Source: Actinomycetota bacterium (GTDB lineage Bacteria > Actinomycetota > Actinomycetes > Mycobacteriales > Micromonosporaceae). From it: a stretch of 16,571 bases of DNA. Positions 6,638-13,352 of this stretch are shown one piece after another. How positions within the stretch are numbered: the first letter of the stretch is position 1; each line of letters opens with the position of its first letter. The stretch covers positions 1-16,571 of the forward strand of contig VAXX01000047.1 in the NCBI GenBank assembly GCA_005885115.1, written 5' to 3'. The translations under genes were made by a program, and so were the position numbers. Below the pieces are notes generated by a model. It was not told where the DNA came from and searched no databases. It was given only the letters and a program-made list of their open reading frames with translations.

Positions 6638-8551
6638 TCAGGACTCCTTCGTACGTACGGCGCCGAAGCGGGGGGACTTGACCGCCGCCAGCGCGGCCGC
6701 CTCCAGAGCCTTGTCCGAGCGCAGATTACCGAGTCCGGAGAACCGGGGTGTGGTGAACGCGCTCGATCTGGACAGGAGCGCGACCAGCGGGTGGGTGAAC
6801 AGGAACACCACCAGCAGGTCGATGACCGTGGACAGGCCGAGGGTGAAGGCGAAGCCCTTCACCGGGCCGGCCGCGAGCAGCCACAGGACGGCGGCGGCGA
6901 GGAACGACACCGCGTCGGCGGACAGGATGGTACGCCGGGCCCGGATCCACGCCCGGGGTACCGCGCTGCGGACCGTACGGCCGTCCTTGACCTCGTCCTT
7001 CAACCGCTCGAAGAAGACCACGAAGGAGTCGGCCGTGATACCGATGGCCACGATGAACCCGGCGATGCCGGCGAGGCTGAGCGTGAAGCCCATGTACCGG
7101 CCGAGCAGCACCAGCGCGGCGAAGATCGTCCCGCCGGAGGCCGCCAGGCTGGCGATCACCACCAGGCCCATCGCCCGGTAGTAGAACAGGCAGTACGCCA
7201 CGACCAGGATCAGGCCGATCGCGCCGGCCAGCAGGCCGTACCCCATCTGCTGCAGGCCCAGCGTCGGGCTGACCGTCTCGAAGTCCTGCAGCGCGAAGTT
7301 CAGCGGCAGCGCCCCGTACTTGAGCTGGGTCGCCAGCAGCTTGGAGTTCTTCTCGTCGATGTCGCCGCCGTTGATCACGGCGTCGCCGACGATCACCGAC
7401 TGGATCTGCGGCGCCGAGACGACCTCGTTGTCCAGCACGATGGCCACCTGGGCACCGCCCTGACTCTGGGGGTTCTGCTGTTGCTGCTGTTGCTGCTGCT
7501 GCATGGCCTCCTGGGTCAGCGCCGTCCACTTCCCCTGGCCCTTGCCGGTGAAGTGCAGCTTCACGATCCACGGGTCGGTCGGGTAGTTCTGCGGGTCGTA
7601 CCCGTTGTCGGCGGAGGCGACGTCGGTGCCCTGCACCTTGGCCACGTCGAGGGCGTACTTGGTGGTGCCGCCCTGGTCACAGGCGACCACCGCGTCCTTG
7701 TCGTCCTCCAGGGCACCCGGGTCGCGACCGTTGAGCATCGAGCAGGTGACGGTCGGGACGAAGAACTGCATCTTCGCCGGCAGCGCGGCCACCTCGGTGC
7801 AGGTCAGCGTACGGAAGGCGGCCAACGCGTTGGGGTCGGCCTGGCTCGGGTCCGAGATCTGCTCGGCCATCGCGTACGCCGGTCCGAGCTTGGCCTGGGC
7901 CGAGGCCAGCGCCTGGGCCTTCAACGCGGCGGCGGCCGACTGGGACGGGTTGACCGACGGCGACGCGCTCGCCGAACCGGAGGCCGAGGCGCTGGGCGAG
8001 GCGGACGGGCTCGCGCTCGGGGAAGCGGACGCGCTCGAGGACGGCTTGGCCGATCCGCTGGTACTCGGGCTGGGACTGGCGCTCTTGCTGCCGCTGGCGC
8101 TCGGGCTCGGCGCGACCGCGGCCACCTTCACCCCGCAGGTCGGCTCCGGGCCGGGCGTCGGCTTGTCCGGCGCGCTCTCCAGCACCTTGCGGAAGGTCAG
8201 CTTGGCCGGCGCGACCAGCTTCTTGAGCTCGTCGGCGTTGGTACCCCCGGCCACGCTGACCACCAGGTTGCGGTTGCCCTCGGTGACCACCTCGGGCTCG
8301 GTGACGCCGCTGGCGTTGACCCGGTTGGCGATGATCTGCCGGGCCTGGTCCAGGCTCGCCGCGTTGGGCGCCTTACCGTCGGGGGTCAGCGCGGAGAGCG
8401 TGATGGCCGCCCCGCCCTGCAGATCCAGGCCCAGCTTCGGGTGTGGCTTCTTGTTGCCGGTGAGGAACACCAGCGCGTACAAGGCCACGAGGATCACTGC
8501 GAGGACCAAGAAGTATCGCGACACCTTCAGGTGTCCAGCGGGTGCGGCCAC
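6638..8551 (-). CDS. secD: Protein translocase subunit SecD
   Basis: A 637-aa membrane subunit of the SecDF translocation motor. The first membrane helix (about 12-31) is followed by LGLDLQGGAAITL (40-52), the classic D1 motif. The large periplasmic P1 region spans about 33-430. Five further helices lie from about 436 to 593, including GIAGFIVAIGITADSFVVFFERLKDE. Two inserts break the P1 region: a Ser/Ala/Pro tract (about 146-206) and a run of nine glutamines (351-359). They make it longer than most SecD proteins but leave the conserved segments intact. The GTG at 8551 starts the protein; no strong ribosome site is visible. It lies 57 nt after yajC and 2 nt before secF, the standard yajC-secD-secF operon. 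Confidence 0.97.
   Translation of the reverse strand: MAAPAGHLKVSRYFLVLAVILVALYALVFLTGNKKPHPKLGLDLQGGAAITLSALTPDGKAPNAASLDQARQIIANRVNASGVTEPEVVTEGNRNLVVSVAGGTNADELKKLVAPAKLTFRKVLESAPDKPTPGPEPTCGVKVAAVAPSPSASGSKSASPSPSTSGSAKPSSSASASPSASPSASPSASASGSASASPSVNPSQSAAAALKAQALASAQAKLGPAYAMAEQISDPSQADPNALAAFRTLTCTEVAALPAKMQFFVPTVTCSMLNGRDPGALEDDKDAVVACDQGGTTKYALDVAKVQGTDVASADNGYDPQNYPTDPWIVKLHFTGKGQGKWTALTQEAMQQQQQQQQQNPQSQGGAQVAIVLDNEVVSAPQIQSVIVGDAVINGGDIDEKNSKLLATQLKYGALPLNFALQDFETVSPTLGLQQMGYGLLAGAIGLILVVAYCLFYYRAMGLVVIASLAASGGTIFAALVLLGRYMGFTLSLAGIAGFIVAIGITADSFVVFFERLKDEVKDGRTVRSAVPRAWIRARRTILSADAVSFLAAAVLWLLAAGPVKGFAFTLGLSTVIDLLVVFLFTHPLVALLSRSSAFTTPRFSGLGNLRSDKALEAAALAAVKSPRFGAVRTKES
7475..7501 (-). 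repeat. Nine-glutamine CAG/CAA tract in secD
   Basis: Residues 351-359 of SecD are nine consecutive Gln encoded by mixed CAG and CAA codons. The mixture lowers slippage compared with a pure repeat. It lies in the external P1 region just before the conserved IVLDNEVVSAPQI segment. Confidence 0.85.
7934..8116 (-). repeat. Ser/Ala/Pro low-complexity tract in secD
   Basis: About 61 codons encoding SerAla, SerPro and GlySer repeats (residues about 146-206) in the external domain of SecD. The DNA is a set of imperfect short repeats rich in GCGCTCGG-like units. It is probably a flexible linker facing the cell wall. Similar tracts occur in the cyclophilins of this window. Confidence 0.75.
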
Positions 8552-8608
8552 GGTTGTCCCGTCTTCCCTGTCTGTGGTCGTTGTCCGGCGGCCGGCGTGG
8601 ACGCCGGG

Positions 8609-8998
8609 TCAGTCCTTGCGTTCGATGATCGGGTTCGGCGTGACGTCGGTGTCGTGGTCGACCTCGTCGTCGGCCTCCTCCGCGGTGTCGTCCTCGGCCA
8701 CCTCGCCGGTGGAGATCACCCGGGCGACGGCGGCGCGGGCCATCCGCAGCGTGACACCGGGCGACACCTCCAGGCTGACCGTACCCTCGTCCTCATCGAC
8801 ATCGGTCACCGTGCCATAGATCCCGCTGCCCGTCATCACCTCCGCGCCCGGGCCGAGGCTGGCCTGCAACTGCTGCAGGTCGCGGTTGCGCCGCTGCTGG
8901 GGGCGGATCATCAGGAAGTACATGCCGACGATGAAGACGATGATCAGCAGAAGCGGCAGGAAACTGCCGCCGCCGGAGGCTGAGGCTGCGATGGGCAC
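8609..8998 (-). CDS. yajC: Preprotein translocase subunit YajC
   Basis: A 129-aa single-span membrane protein that associates with SecDF and supports Sec-dependent export. One helix (about 13-31, FLPLLLIIVFIVGMYFLMI) is followed by RPQQRRNRDLQQLQ, the basic cytoplasmic start typical of YajC, then the conserved small domain with GAEVMTGSGIYGTV. The C-terminal 30 residues are acidic (AEDDTAEEADDEVDHD), a common actinobacterial extension. The GTG at 8998 follows GGAAGG at 9007-9012 with 8 nt spacing. It is first in the yajC-secD-secF run and has its own candidate promoter at 9080-9109. Confidence 0.95.
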   Translation of the reverse strand: MPIAASASGGGSFLPLLLIIVFIVGMYFLMIRPQQRRNRDLQQLQASLGPGAEVMTGSGIYGTVTDVDEDEGTVSLEVSPGVTLRMARAAVARVISTGEVAEDDTAEEADDEVDHDTDVTPNPIIERKD

Positions 8999-9079
8999 CG
9001 CGTTGACCTTCCGAATAGGCCGCCGGCGCCCTGGACGGGCGCGACGGACCGTGTGTACGTCCTGTCCGGACCGCGGGCG

Positions 9080-9109
9080 AGTCTAATCGGTCACGTTCCG
9101 ATCGCCGAA
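9080..9109 (-). promoter_or_regulatory. Candidate promoter for yajC-secD-secF
   Basis: On the minus strand TTCGGC (9104-9109) and TAGACT (9080-9085) are separated by 18 nt. TAGACT is a good -10; the -35 is poor. The start would be near 9072, giving a leader of about 75 nt. A direct repeat overlaps the -35 region. Confidence 0.4.
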
Positions 9110-9133
9110 CCCGGCATAGATCACGGTCCGATC
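9091..9133. repeat. 13-bp direct repeat upstream of yajC
   Basis: TCACGTTCCGATC (9091-9103) and TCACGGTCCGATC (9121-9133) differ at one base and are exactly 30 bp apart, about three helical turns. The first overlaps the spacer of the candidate yajC promoter and the second lies just beyond its -35. The arrangement suits a protein bound on one DNA face; no binder is identified. Confidence 0.55.
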
Positions 9134-9153
9134 ACGGCGAGGTGTCGGGCCAT

Positions 9154-10124
9154 CTACGGGTCCAGGCTGAACAGGTCGGGCACCGATGGGGCGCCACCGG
9201 CAAAAGTACCATTCGGTGGCGTACGCCCCAGGTGCCGCCATCCCGCCGCCGTGGCCACCCGTCCCCGCGGGGTACGGGCGAGCAGCCCGGCCCGGACCAG
9301 GAACGGCTCGCAGACCTCCTCGACCGTGTCCGGCTGCTCCCCCACCGCGACGGCCAGGGTGGACAGCCCGACCGGTCCGCCTCCGAAGCTGTCCACGAGC
9401 GCGCTGAGCACCGCCCGGTCGAGCCGGTCCAGGCCCCGCTCGTCCACGTCGTACACGGTCAGCGCGGCCCGGGCGGTGTCGCCGGTGAACGCCCGGCGAT
9501 CTCGGCGGCCCCGTCCGGCGTCACGGGTACCCCGAGGATCCGCGCCGTGCGGGAGAGCAGCTGGCACAGGTCTTCCGCGTCGTAGAAGTCGAGCTGCCCG
9601 ACGAAGCCGAACCGGTCGCGCATCGGCCCGGTCAGCAGGCCCGCCCGGGTGGTCGCCCCGACCAGCGTGAACGGTTCGACGTCGAGCGGGATCGCGGTGG
9701 CGCCCGGTCCCTTGCCCACCATCACGTCGACCCGGAAGTCCTCCATCGCGCTGTACAGCAGCTCCTCCGCCGGCTTCGCGATGCGGTGAATCTCGTCGAT
9801 GAACAGCACCTCGCCCTGGGACAGGCTGGTCAGCACGGCGGCCAGATCACCGGAGCGCTCGATCGCCGGCCCGCTGGTGATCCGCAGTCCGACGCCGAGC
9901 TCGGCCGCGACGATCATGGCGAGGGTCGTCTTGCCCAGCCCCGGGGAGCCGGACAGCAGGACGTGATCGGGTGGGCTGCCCCGGCGTACGGCGCTGTGCA
10001 GCAGCAGTTGGAGCTGCTCGCGTACCCGGTGCTGGCCGACGAACTCGTCCAGCCGCTTGGGTCGTACGCTCGCCTCCGCGTCCCGTTCCTCCGGGTCCGC
10101 GTACGCCGAGACGAGCTCGCTCAT
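9154..10124 (-). pseudogene. ruvB: RuvB Holliday junction branch-migration ATPase, broken by internal deletion and frameshift
   Basis: RuvB is the hexameric AAA+ motor that drives branch migration with RuvA. The first part reads normally from the ATG at 10124: Walker [10 protein letters not shown] (59-67), Walker B LFIDEIH (107-113), sensor 1 [10 protein letters not shown] and the arginine-finger segment MRDRFGF (168-174). After EIAGR (212) it turns into SPATPPGPR and stops at 9459. The C-terminal winged-helix part continues in another frame from 9489 to 9154 ([17 protein letters not shown] onward, about 111 aa). Between the two, about 26 residues of the family are missing, including the sensor-2 stretch usually reading GTPRIANR, and the loss is not a multiple of three (roughly 79 bp). 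A programmed shift could not restore the missing residues. Upstream, it overlaps ruvA by 4 nt. It is either a true pseudogene or an assembly error. Confidence 0.88.
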
Positions 10125-10723
10125 CGCGCCCGACCGAGCGTCTGGATCGCCCGCTTGAGCAGCACCGGTACCGGCGGCAGCGGCTCCTCGACGCCCTCGG
10201 CGACCGCGGCGACCGCCTGGTCGGCCTGGCTGGCCGTCCAGCCGAGCCCGGTCAGCGCCTGGCGTACCTGCTCGGGCCAGGTGACCCCGGGCCGGCCCGC
10301 GGGCGCGTCGACGGACACCGGTACCGGGCCGATCCGGTCCCGCAGCTCAAGGACCAGCCGCTCGGCGCCCTTCTTGCCGATCCCCGGTACCCGGGTCAGC
10401 GTCGCGATGTCGGCGTTGGCCAGGGCCTTGCGGATCTGGTCCGGCGGCAGGACCGCCAGCGCCGCCTGGGCCAGCCGGGGCCCGACCCCGCTGGCCGTCT
10501 GGAGCAGCTCGAACAGGTGCTTCTCGTCGTCGTCGGCGAAGCCGTACAGGGTCAGCGAGTCCTCCCGGACGACCAGGCTGGTGGCCAACCGGGCCTCGAC
10601 GCCGATCCGCAGGCCGGCGAGGGTACCGGGGGTGCACTGGACGGCCAGGCCCACGCCGCCGACCTCGACCACCGCGCCCTCCGGCGCCAGCGCCGCGACC
10701 AGACCCCGGACACTGGCGATCAT
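10121..10723 (-). CDS. ruvA: Holliday junction branch-migration protein RuvA
   Basis: A 200-aa DNA-binding subunit that clamps four-way junctions as tetramers and loads RuvB. It has the N-terminal OB-fold ([21 protein letters not shown]), two helix-hairpin-helix motifs (about 74-90, [12 protein letters not shown], and 109-125, [15 protein letters not shown]) and the C-terminal RuvB-contacting domain (about 150-200). The ATG at 10723 is chosen over the much longer open frame because the family begins MI-S-VRG here and GGAGGGG precedes it by 4 nt. It overlaps the ruvC stop and the ruvB start by 4 nt each (ATGA), implying coupled translation. The gene looks intact although its partner ruvB does not. 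Confidence 0.96.
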   Translation of the reverse strand: MIASVRGLVAALAPEGAVVEVGGVGLAVQCTPGTLAGLRIGVEARLATSLVVREDSLTLYGFADDDEKHLFELLQTASGVGPRLAQAALAVLPPDQIRKALANADIATLTRVPGIGKKGAERLVLELRDRIGPVPVSVDAPAGRPGVTWPEQVRQALTGLGWTASQADQAVAAVAEGVEEPLPPVPVLLKRAIQTLGRAR

Positions 10724-11250
10724 CGGACCCCTCCGTTTCGACGTTGGCCGGCGACCGCGCCGGTCAGCCTGGCCCGGGTGCCGCCCCGCCAGACGTGGCA
10801 GATCGCCAGCGCGAGGGCGTCGGCGGCGTCGGCCGGCCGGGGTGGGGCGGACATCCGCAGCAGCCGGGTGACCATCGCGGTGACCTGCGCCTTGTCGGCC
10901 TGTCCGGAGCCGGTGACGGCCGCCTTGACCTCGCTGGGCGTATACATCTGGACGGGCAGGCCGGCCCGCGCCGCGCCGAGCACGGCCACCGCGCCCGCCT
11001 GGGCGGTGCCCATCACGGTGCGCACGTTGTGCTGGCTGAACACCCGCTCGACCGCCACGCTCTCCGGCCGGTGCTCGGCGATGAGGTCGGCCAGCGAACG
11101 GTCCAGGTGCAGCAGCCGGACCGGCAGCTCGTCCCCGGGGTCGCTGTGCACGACGTAGTACGCCAGCAGCGTGCAGACCCGCCCCGGGCTGCCCTCGACG
11201 ACCCCGACGCCGCACCGGGTCAGGCCCGGGTCGACCCCGAGTACCCGCAC
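10720..11250 (-). CDS. ruvC: Crossover junction endodeoxyribonuclease RuvC
   Basis: A 176-aa Holliday junction resolvase acting as a dimer that nicks opposite strands. The RNase H-like active site is complete: D7 ([10 protein letters not shown]), E68 (AVERVF), and D141 and D144 ([15 protein letters not shown]). The GTG at 11250 follows a GGGGG stretch (11256-11260) by 5 nt. It heads the ruvC-ruvA-ruvB cluster. A candidate LexA site lies 27 nt before the start codon. The C-terminal 20 residues are basic and poorly conserved in the family. Confidence 0.97.
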   Translation of the reverse strand: MRVLGVDPGLTRCGVGVVEGSPGRVCTLLAYYVVHSDPGDELPVRLLHLDRSLADLIAEHRPESVAVERVFSQHNVRTVMGTAQAGAVAVLGAARAGLPVQMYTPSEVKAAVTGSGQADKAQVTAMVTRLLRMSAPPRPADAADALALAICHVWRGGTRARLTGAVAGQRRNGGVR

Positions 11251-11277
11251 GCTGGCCCCCTTTGCCGGATGGCTCGT

Positions 11278-11293
11278 CCATACAGCTGTTCGA
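11278..11293 (-). promoter_or_regulatory. Candidate LexA (SOS) box before ruvC
   Basis: The minus strand reads TCGAACAGCTGTATGG. The actinobacterial SOS consensus is TCGAAC-N4-GTTCGA; the first half is perfect and the second matches 3 of 6, giving 9 of 12. It lies 27 nt before the ruvC GTG and next to a -10-like TAGCCT (11295-11300). ruvC is a known SOS gene in mycobacteria, which supports the call by analogy. Confidence 0.45.
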
Positions 11294-11436
11294 GAGGCTA
11301 GCGGCCGGGCGTACGGCCACGCCAGCCGACACGCGGGACACCGGCTGGGGACCGCCCCGCGAGCGGCAGCCCGACGAGGCGGTCCCGGTCACCCACCGAC
11401 GCGGCCCTGGCGGCGGCGCGTCACTGGGGATTTGCC

Positions 11437-11460
11437 GGACGGTACGCAGGGTAACCGTCC
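11437..11460. repeat. 7-bp inverted repeat upstream of the XRE gene
   Basis: GGACGGT (11437-11443) and ACCGTCC (11454-11460) are separated by 10 nt. It could be an operator or a weak hairpin. Confidence 0.4.
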
Positions 11461-11516
11461 TTGCCGTTGACAATCGCACGATGCCGGTCTGACCTGCAAC
11501 GTGCAGCTGACCGGTG

Positions 11517-11533
11517 TCGCACAGCGTGTGCGA
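11517..11533. promoter_or_regulatory. 17-bp palindrome, candidate operator of the XRE regulator
   Basis: TCGCACAGCGTGTGCGA is a perfect 7-bp inverted repeat with a 3-bp centre, 53 nt before the XRE start codon. A related half-site, TCGCACGA, occurs at 11474-11481. Its place upstream of a DNA-binding regulator suggests autoregulation; this is inference. Confidence 0.5.
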
Positions 11534-11551
11534 TCGGGCGACTTCGCAGAG

Positions 11552-11580
11552 TTGCCAAGCCGGCCGATGGGATCCAGAGT
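11552..11580 (+). promoter_or_regulatory. Candidate leaderless promoter of the XRE gene
   Basis: TTGCCA (11552-11557), a 17-nt spacer, then CAGAGT (11575-11580). The ATG follows 6 nt after the -10, so transcription would start at or next to it. This agrees with the absence of a ribosome site before that ATG. The -10 matches TAnnnT at two of three positions. Confidence 0.4.
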
Positions 11581-11586
11581 TACCCC

Positions 11587-12438
11587 ATGTCGGTACGCAC
11601 CAGCCCCACCGTCCGCCGTCGTCGGCTCGGCAGCGAACTGCGTCGGCTCCGTGAGCTGGCCAGCCTGACCTGCGAACAGGTCGGCGACCGCCTCGGCTGC
11701 TCGGCCTCGAAGATCAGCCGGATCGAGACCGCCCGGGTACCGGCCCGGGTGCTGGACGTACAGGCGCTGTGCGAGCTGTACGGCGCCGGCGAGGAGCAGC
11801 GCGTCGTCCTGGTGGCCCTGGCCCGGGAGTCCAAGACGCAGGGCTGGTGGCAGCGCTTCGACAGCGCGCTGCCCGACTGGTTCACCACGTACGTGGGGCT
11901 GGAGGCCGAGGCGGCGAGCATCCGCACGTACGAGATCCAGCTCGTACCGGGGCTCCTGCAGACCGAGGCGTACGCCCGCGCGCTGTTCGAGACCGCGGTG
12001 AACGCGCCGGAGGAGGTCGAGTCGGCGGTCGAGATCCGCCGCTCCCGTCAGGAGATCCTGCGCGGGGAGAATCCGCCCCGGTACTGGGCCGTGCTCAGCG
12101 AAGCGGCCCTGCAGCGGATGGTCGGCGGGTCGGGGATCATGCGCGACCAACTGTGGTACCTGACGGAGATCAACGAGCTGCGCAACGTGACCATTCAGGT
12201 GATCCCCGCCCATACGGGCGCCCACCCCGGAATGTCCGCCCCGTTCGTCATCCTCAGCTTTCCGGACCGTGCCGATCCCGAGGTCACGTTCGTTGACTAC
12301 TTGACCGGCGCGCTCTACCTGGAGAAGCCGGAGGAGGTCGACCAGTACAACCTGGCCTTCAACCACCTGGTGGCCGCCGCGGTGTCGCCGGTCCAGTCCC
12401 TCGACCTGATCCGCGCAACGGCGAAACAATTTTCCTGA
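11587..12438 (+). CDS. XRE-family helix-turn-helix regulator with DUF5753 domain (WhiJ/Scr1-like)
   Basis: A 283-aa cytosolic regulator. An XRE helix-turn-helix covers about 13-68 (LGSELRRLRELASLTCEQVGDRLG and CSASKISRIETARVP), followed by a DUF5753 domain (about 97-277) that contains GWWQRF, the VPGLLQTEAYARAL motif and GAHPGMSAPFVIL. This two-domain form is abundant in Actinobacteria and is normally paired with a small DUF397 gene, as here. Relatives include WhiJ-type proteins and Scr1 of Streptomyces coelicolor, linked to development and antibiotic control. The ATG at 11587 is used because the HTH begins shortly after; the longer open frame upstream runs through the 17-bp palindrome and lacks conserved sequence. 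No Shine-Dalgarno precedes it. Its ligand or partner is unknown from sequence. Confidence 0.9.
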   Translation: MSVRTSPTVRRRRLGSELRRLRELASLTCEQVGDRLGCSASKISRIETARVPARVLDVQALCELYGAGEEQRVVLVALARESKTQGWWQRFDSALPDWFTTYVGLEAEAASIRTYEIQLVPGLLQTEAYARALFETAVNAPEEVESAVEIRRSRQEILRGENPPRYWAVLSEAALQRMVGGSGIMRDQLWYLTEINELRNVTIQVIPAHTGAHPGMSAPFVILSFPDRADPEVTFVDYLTGALYLEKPEEVDQYNLAFNHLVAAAVSPVQSLDLIRATAKQFS

Positions 12439-12455
12439 TCACGAAGGAGTGCGGG

Positions 12456-12659
12456 ATGACGCCGAACCTGTCTCACGCCGTCTGGTACAAGAGCTCACGC
12501 AGTGGTGGCAACGGCGGCAACTGCGTCGAGGTGGCCAACCTCGACGACGCCGTCGCCGTACGCGACTCCAAGCGGCCGGACAACGGCCTGCTGATCTTCA
12601 ACCGCGCCGACTGGACCGCGTTCGTCGACGCCGCCAAGAACGGCGAGTTCGACCTCTGA
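12456..12659 (+). CDS. DUF397 protein (BldB/AbaA/Scr2-like)
   Basis: A 67-aa small protein with the family hallmarks WYKSSRSGGNGGNCVEVA (10-27), VAVRDSKRP (33-41) and LIFNRADWTAFV (46-57). DUF397 proteins typically occur beside XRE/DUF5753 regulators; in S. coelicolor such a pair (Scr1-Scr2) stimulates antibiotic production, and BldB belongs to the same broad family. The molecular mechanism is not settled, so no reaction is assigned. The ATG at 12456 follows a strong GAAGGAG (12443-12449) and lies 17 nt after the XRE stop, so the two are one operon. In contrast to the XRE gene it has an excellent ribosome site, suggesting a higher translation rate. A bidirectional hairpin follows. Confidence 0.92.
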   Translation: MTPNLSHAVWYKSSRSGGNGGNCVEVANLDDAVAVRDSKRPDNGLLIFNRADWTAFVDAAKNGEFDL

Positions 12660-12665
12660 CGTACA

Positions 12666-12708
12666 GCCGAAGGTGACGTCCCGGTATCCCCGGGGCGTCA
12701 CCTTCGGC
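12666..12708. terminator. Bidirectional hairpin between DUF397 and TetR genes
   Basis: Arms GCCGAAGGTGACG (12666-12678) and CGTCACCTTCGGC (12696-12708) are perfectly complementary over 13 bp. The stem continues through a U-G wobble (12679/12695) and CCCGG/CCGGG to a 5-nt loop (12685-12689), 19 pairs in total. It begins 6 nt after the DUF397 stop and ends 7 nt from the tetR stop, so it can serve both convergent genes. A short T-run (GTTT) follows on the plus strand. Confidence 0.85.
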
Positions 12709-12715
12709 GTTTCCG

Positions 12716-13339
12716 CTATCCGGCCGGCGCGGCCAGGGCCGGCCAGACCGCGTCGACCAGCCGCTCGGGCAGGTTGCGCTGGTGGACCGCGGGCGGCCAG
12801 GCGAGGATCGACTGCGCGACCACCGGCCCGACCAGGATCACCAGGACCAGCTCAAGGTCGAGATCGGCGCGCAGCTCGCCCCGGTCGATCCCACGCCGGA
12901 GCACCTGGCGCATCAGTTCGCGCCGGGGCTCGGTGATCTTCTGGAAGCACCGGTACAGCTCGGGACTGCGGTGCAGCTCCGACAGCAGACAGGGCATGAT
13001 CTTCCCGGCCCGGGTGTGGCTCGGCGTACCAACCGGACGGAGCAGGGCGATCAGGTCGTCGCGTACCGACTCGCCGGCCAGCCGCGGCAGCTCGCCCTTC
13101 AGCGAGGCCACCGCGTCGACCAGCAGCCCCTCCTTGTTGGCCCACCGCCGGTAGATCGTCGCCTTGCCCACGCCGGCCTTCGCCGCGACCGCCTCGATCG
13201 AGAGCGACTCGGCCGGCGTGCCGTCGGCCAGCAGGTCCAGGACGGCCTCGATGATCGCCTCATCGGCCCGGGCACTGCGCGGCCGACCGGGAGCCTTGCG
13301 CTCCTGGTCGGCCGGCAATGACGTGGTCACATCCGACAT
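12716..13339 (-). CDS. TetR-family transcriptional regulator of the adjacent MFS exporter
   Basis: A 207-aa repressor-type regulator. The N-terminal helix-turn-helix (about 25-72) includes LSIEAVAAKAGVGKATIYRRWANKEGLL, which is diagnostic of TetR/AcrR proteins; the rest is the all-helical ligand and dimer domain (about 80-200). It lies 13 nt after the MFS exporter on the same strand, so both are probably one transcript from the promoter at 14897-14925, where two matching operators make it a likely autorepressor induced by an exported compound. The ATG at 13339 is the first in a frame leading into the basic KAPGRPRSARADE region; no strong ribosome site precedes it. The ligand is unknown. Confidence 0.93.
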   Translation of the reverse strand: MSDVTTSLPADQERKAPGRPRSARADEAIIEAVLDLLADGTPAESLSIEAVAAKAGVGKATIYRRWANKEGLLVDAVASLKGELPRLAGESVRDDLIALLRPVGTPSHTRAGKIMPCLLSELHRSPELYRCFQKITEPRRELMRQVLRRGIDRGELRADLDLELVLVILVGPVVAQSILAWPPAVHQRNLPERLVDAVWPALAAPAG

Positions 13340-13352
13340 TGTGGCTGCTCGT

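Larger units (their letters stand above)
11251..11586. other. 336-nt divergent intergenic region between ruvC and the XRE regulator
   Basis: No gene is supported here. It holds, in order, a candidate LexA box near ruvC, a 7-bp inverted repeat (11437-11460), an isolated TTGACA (11467-11472) with no good -10 after it, a perfect 17-bp palindrome (11517-11533), and a candidate leaderless promoter running into the XRE start. The stretch 11300-11430 shows nothing I can name. Confidence 0.6.

Noticed and set aside
7934..8116. CRISPR-like or mobile repeat
   Set aside because: The short repeats are imperfect, in frame and encode Ser/Ala/Pro inside SecD; there are no spacers or ends of an element.
6791..8983. 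730-codon open frame on the plus strand across secD and yajC
   Set aside because: Antisense shadow of secD and yajC caused by high GC; its protein is low-complexity Arg/Gly/Gln without family motifs.
9459..9570. Programmed frameshift in ruvB
   Set aside because: A frame change alone does not supply the roughly 26 missing residues, and no slippery sequence is visible at the junction.
11467..11472. TTGACA as -35 for the XRE gene
   Set aside because: At 17-18 nt the -10 would be TGACCT or GACCTG, both poor; the TTGCCA/CAGAGT pair nearer the gene fits better.
10724..11479. N-terminal extension of the ruvA frame up to 11479
   Set aside because: It overlaps ruvC in another frame and is Arg/Pro/Gly-rich; RuvA homology and a ribosome site begin at 10723.
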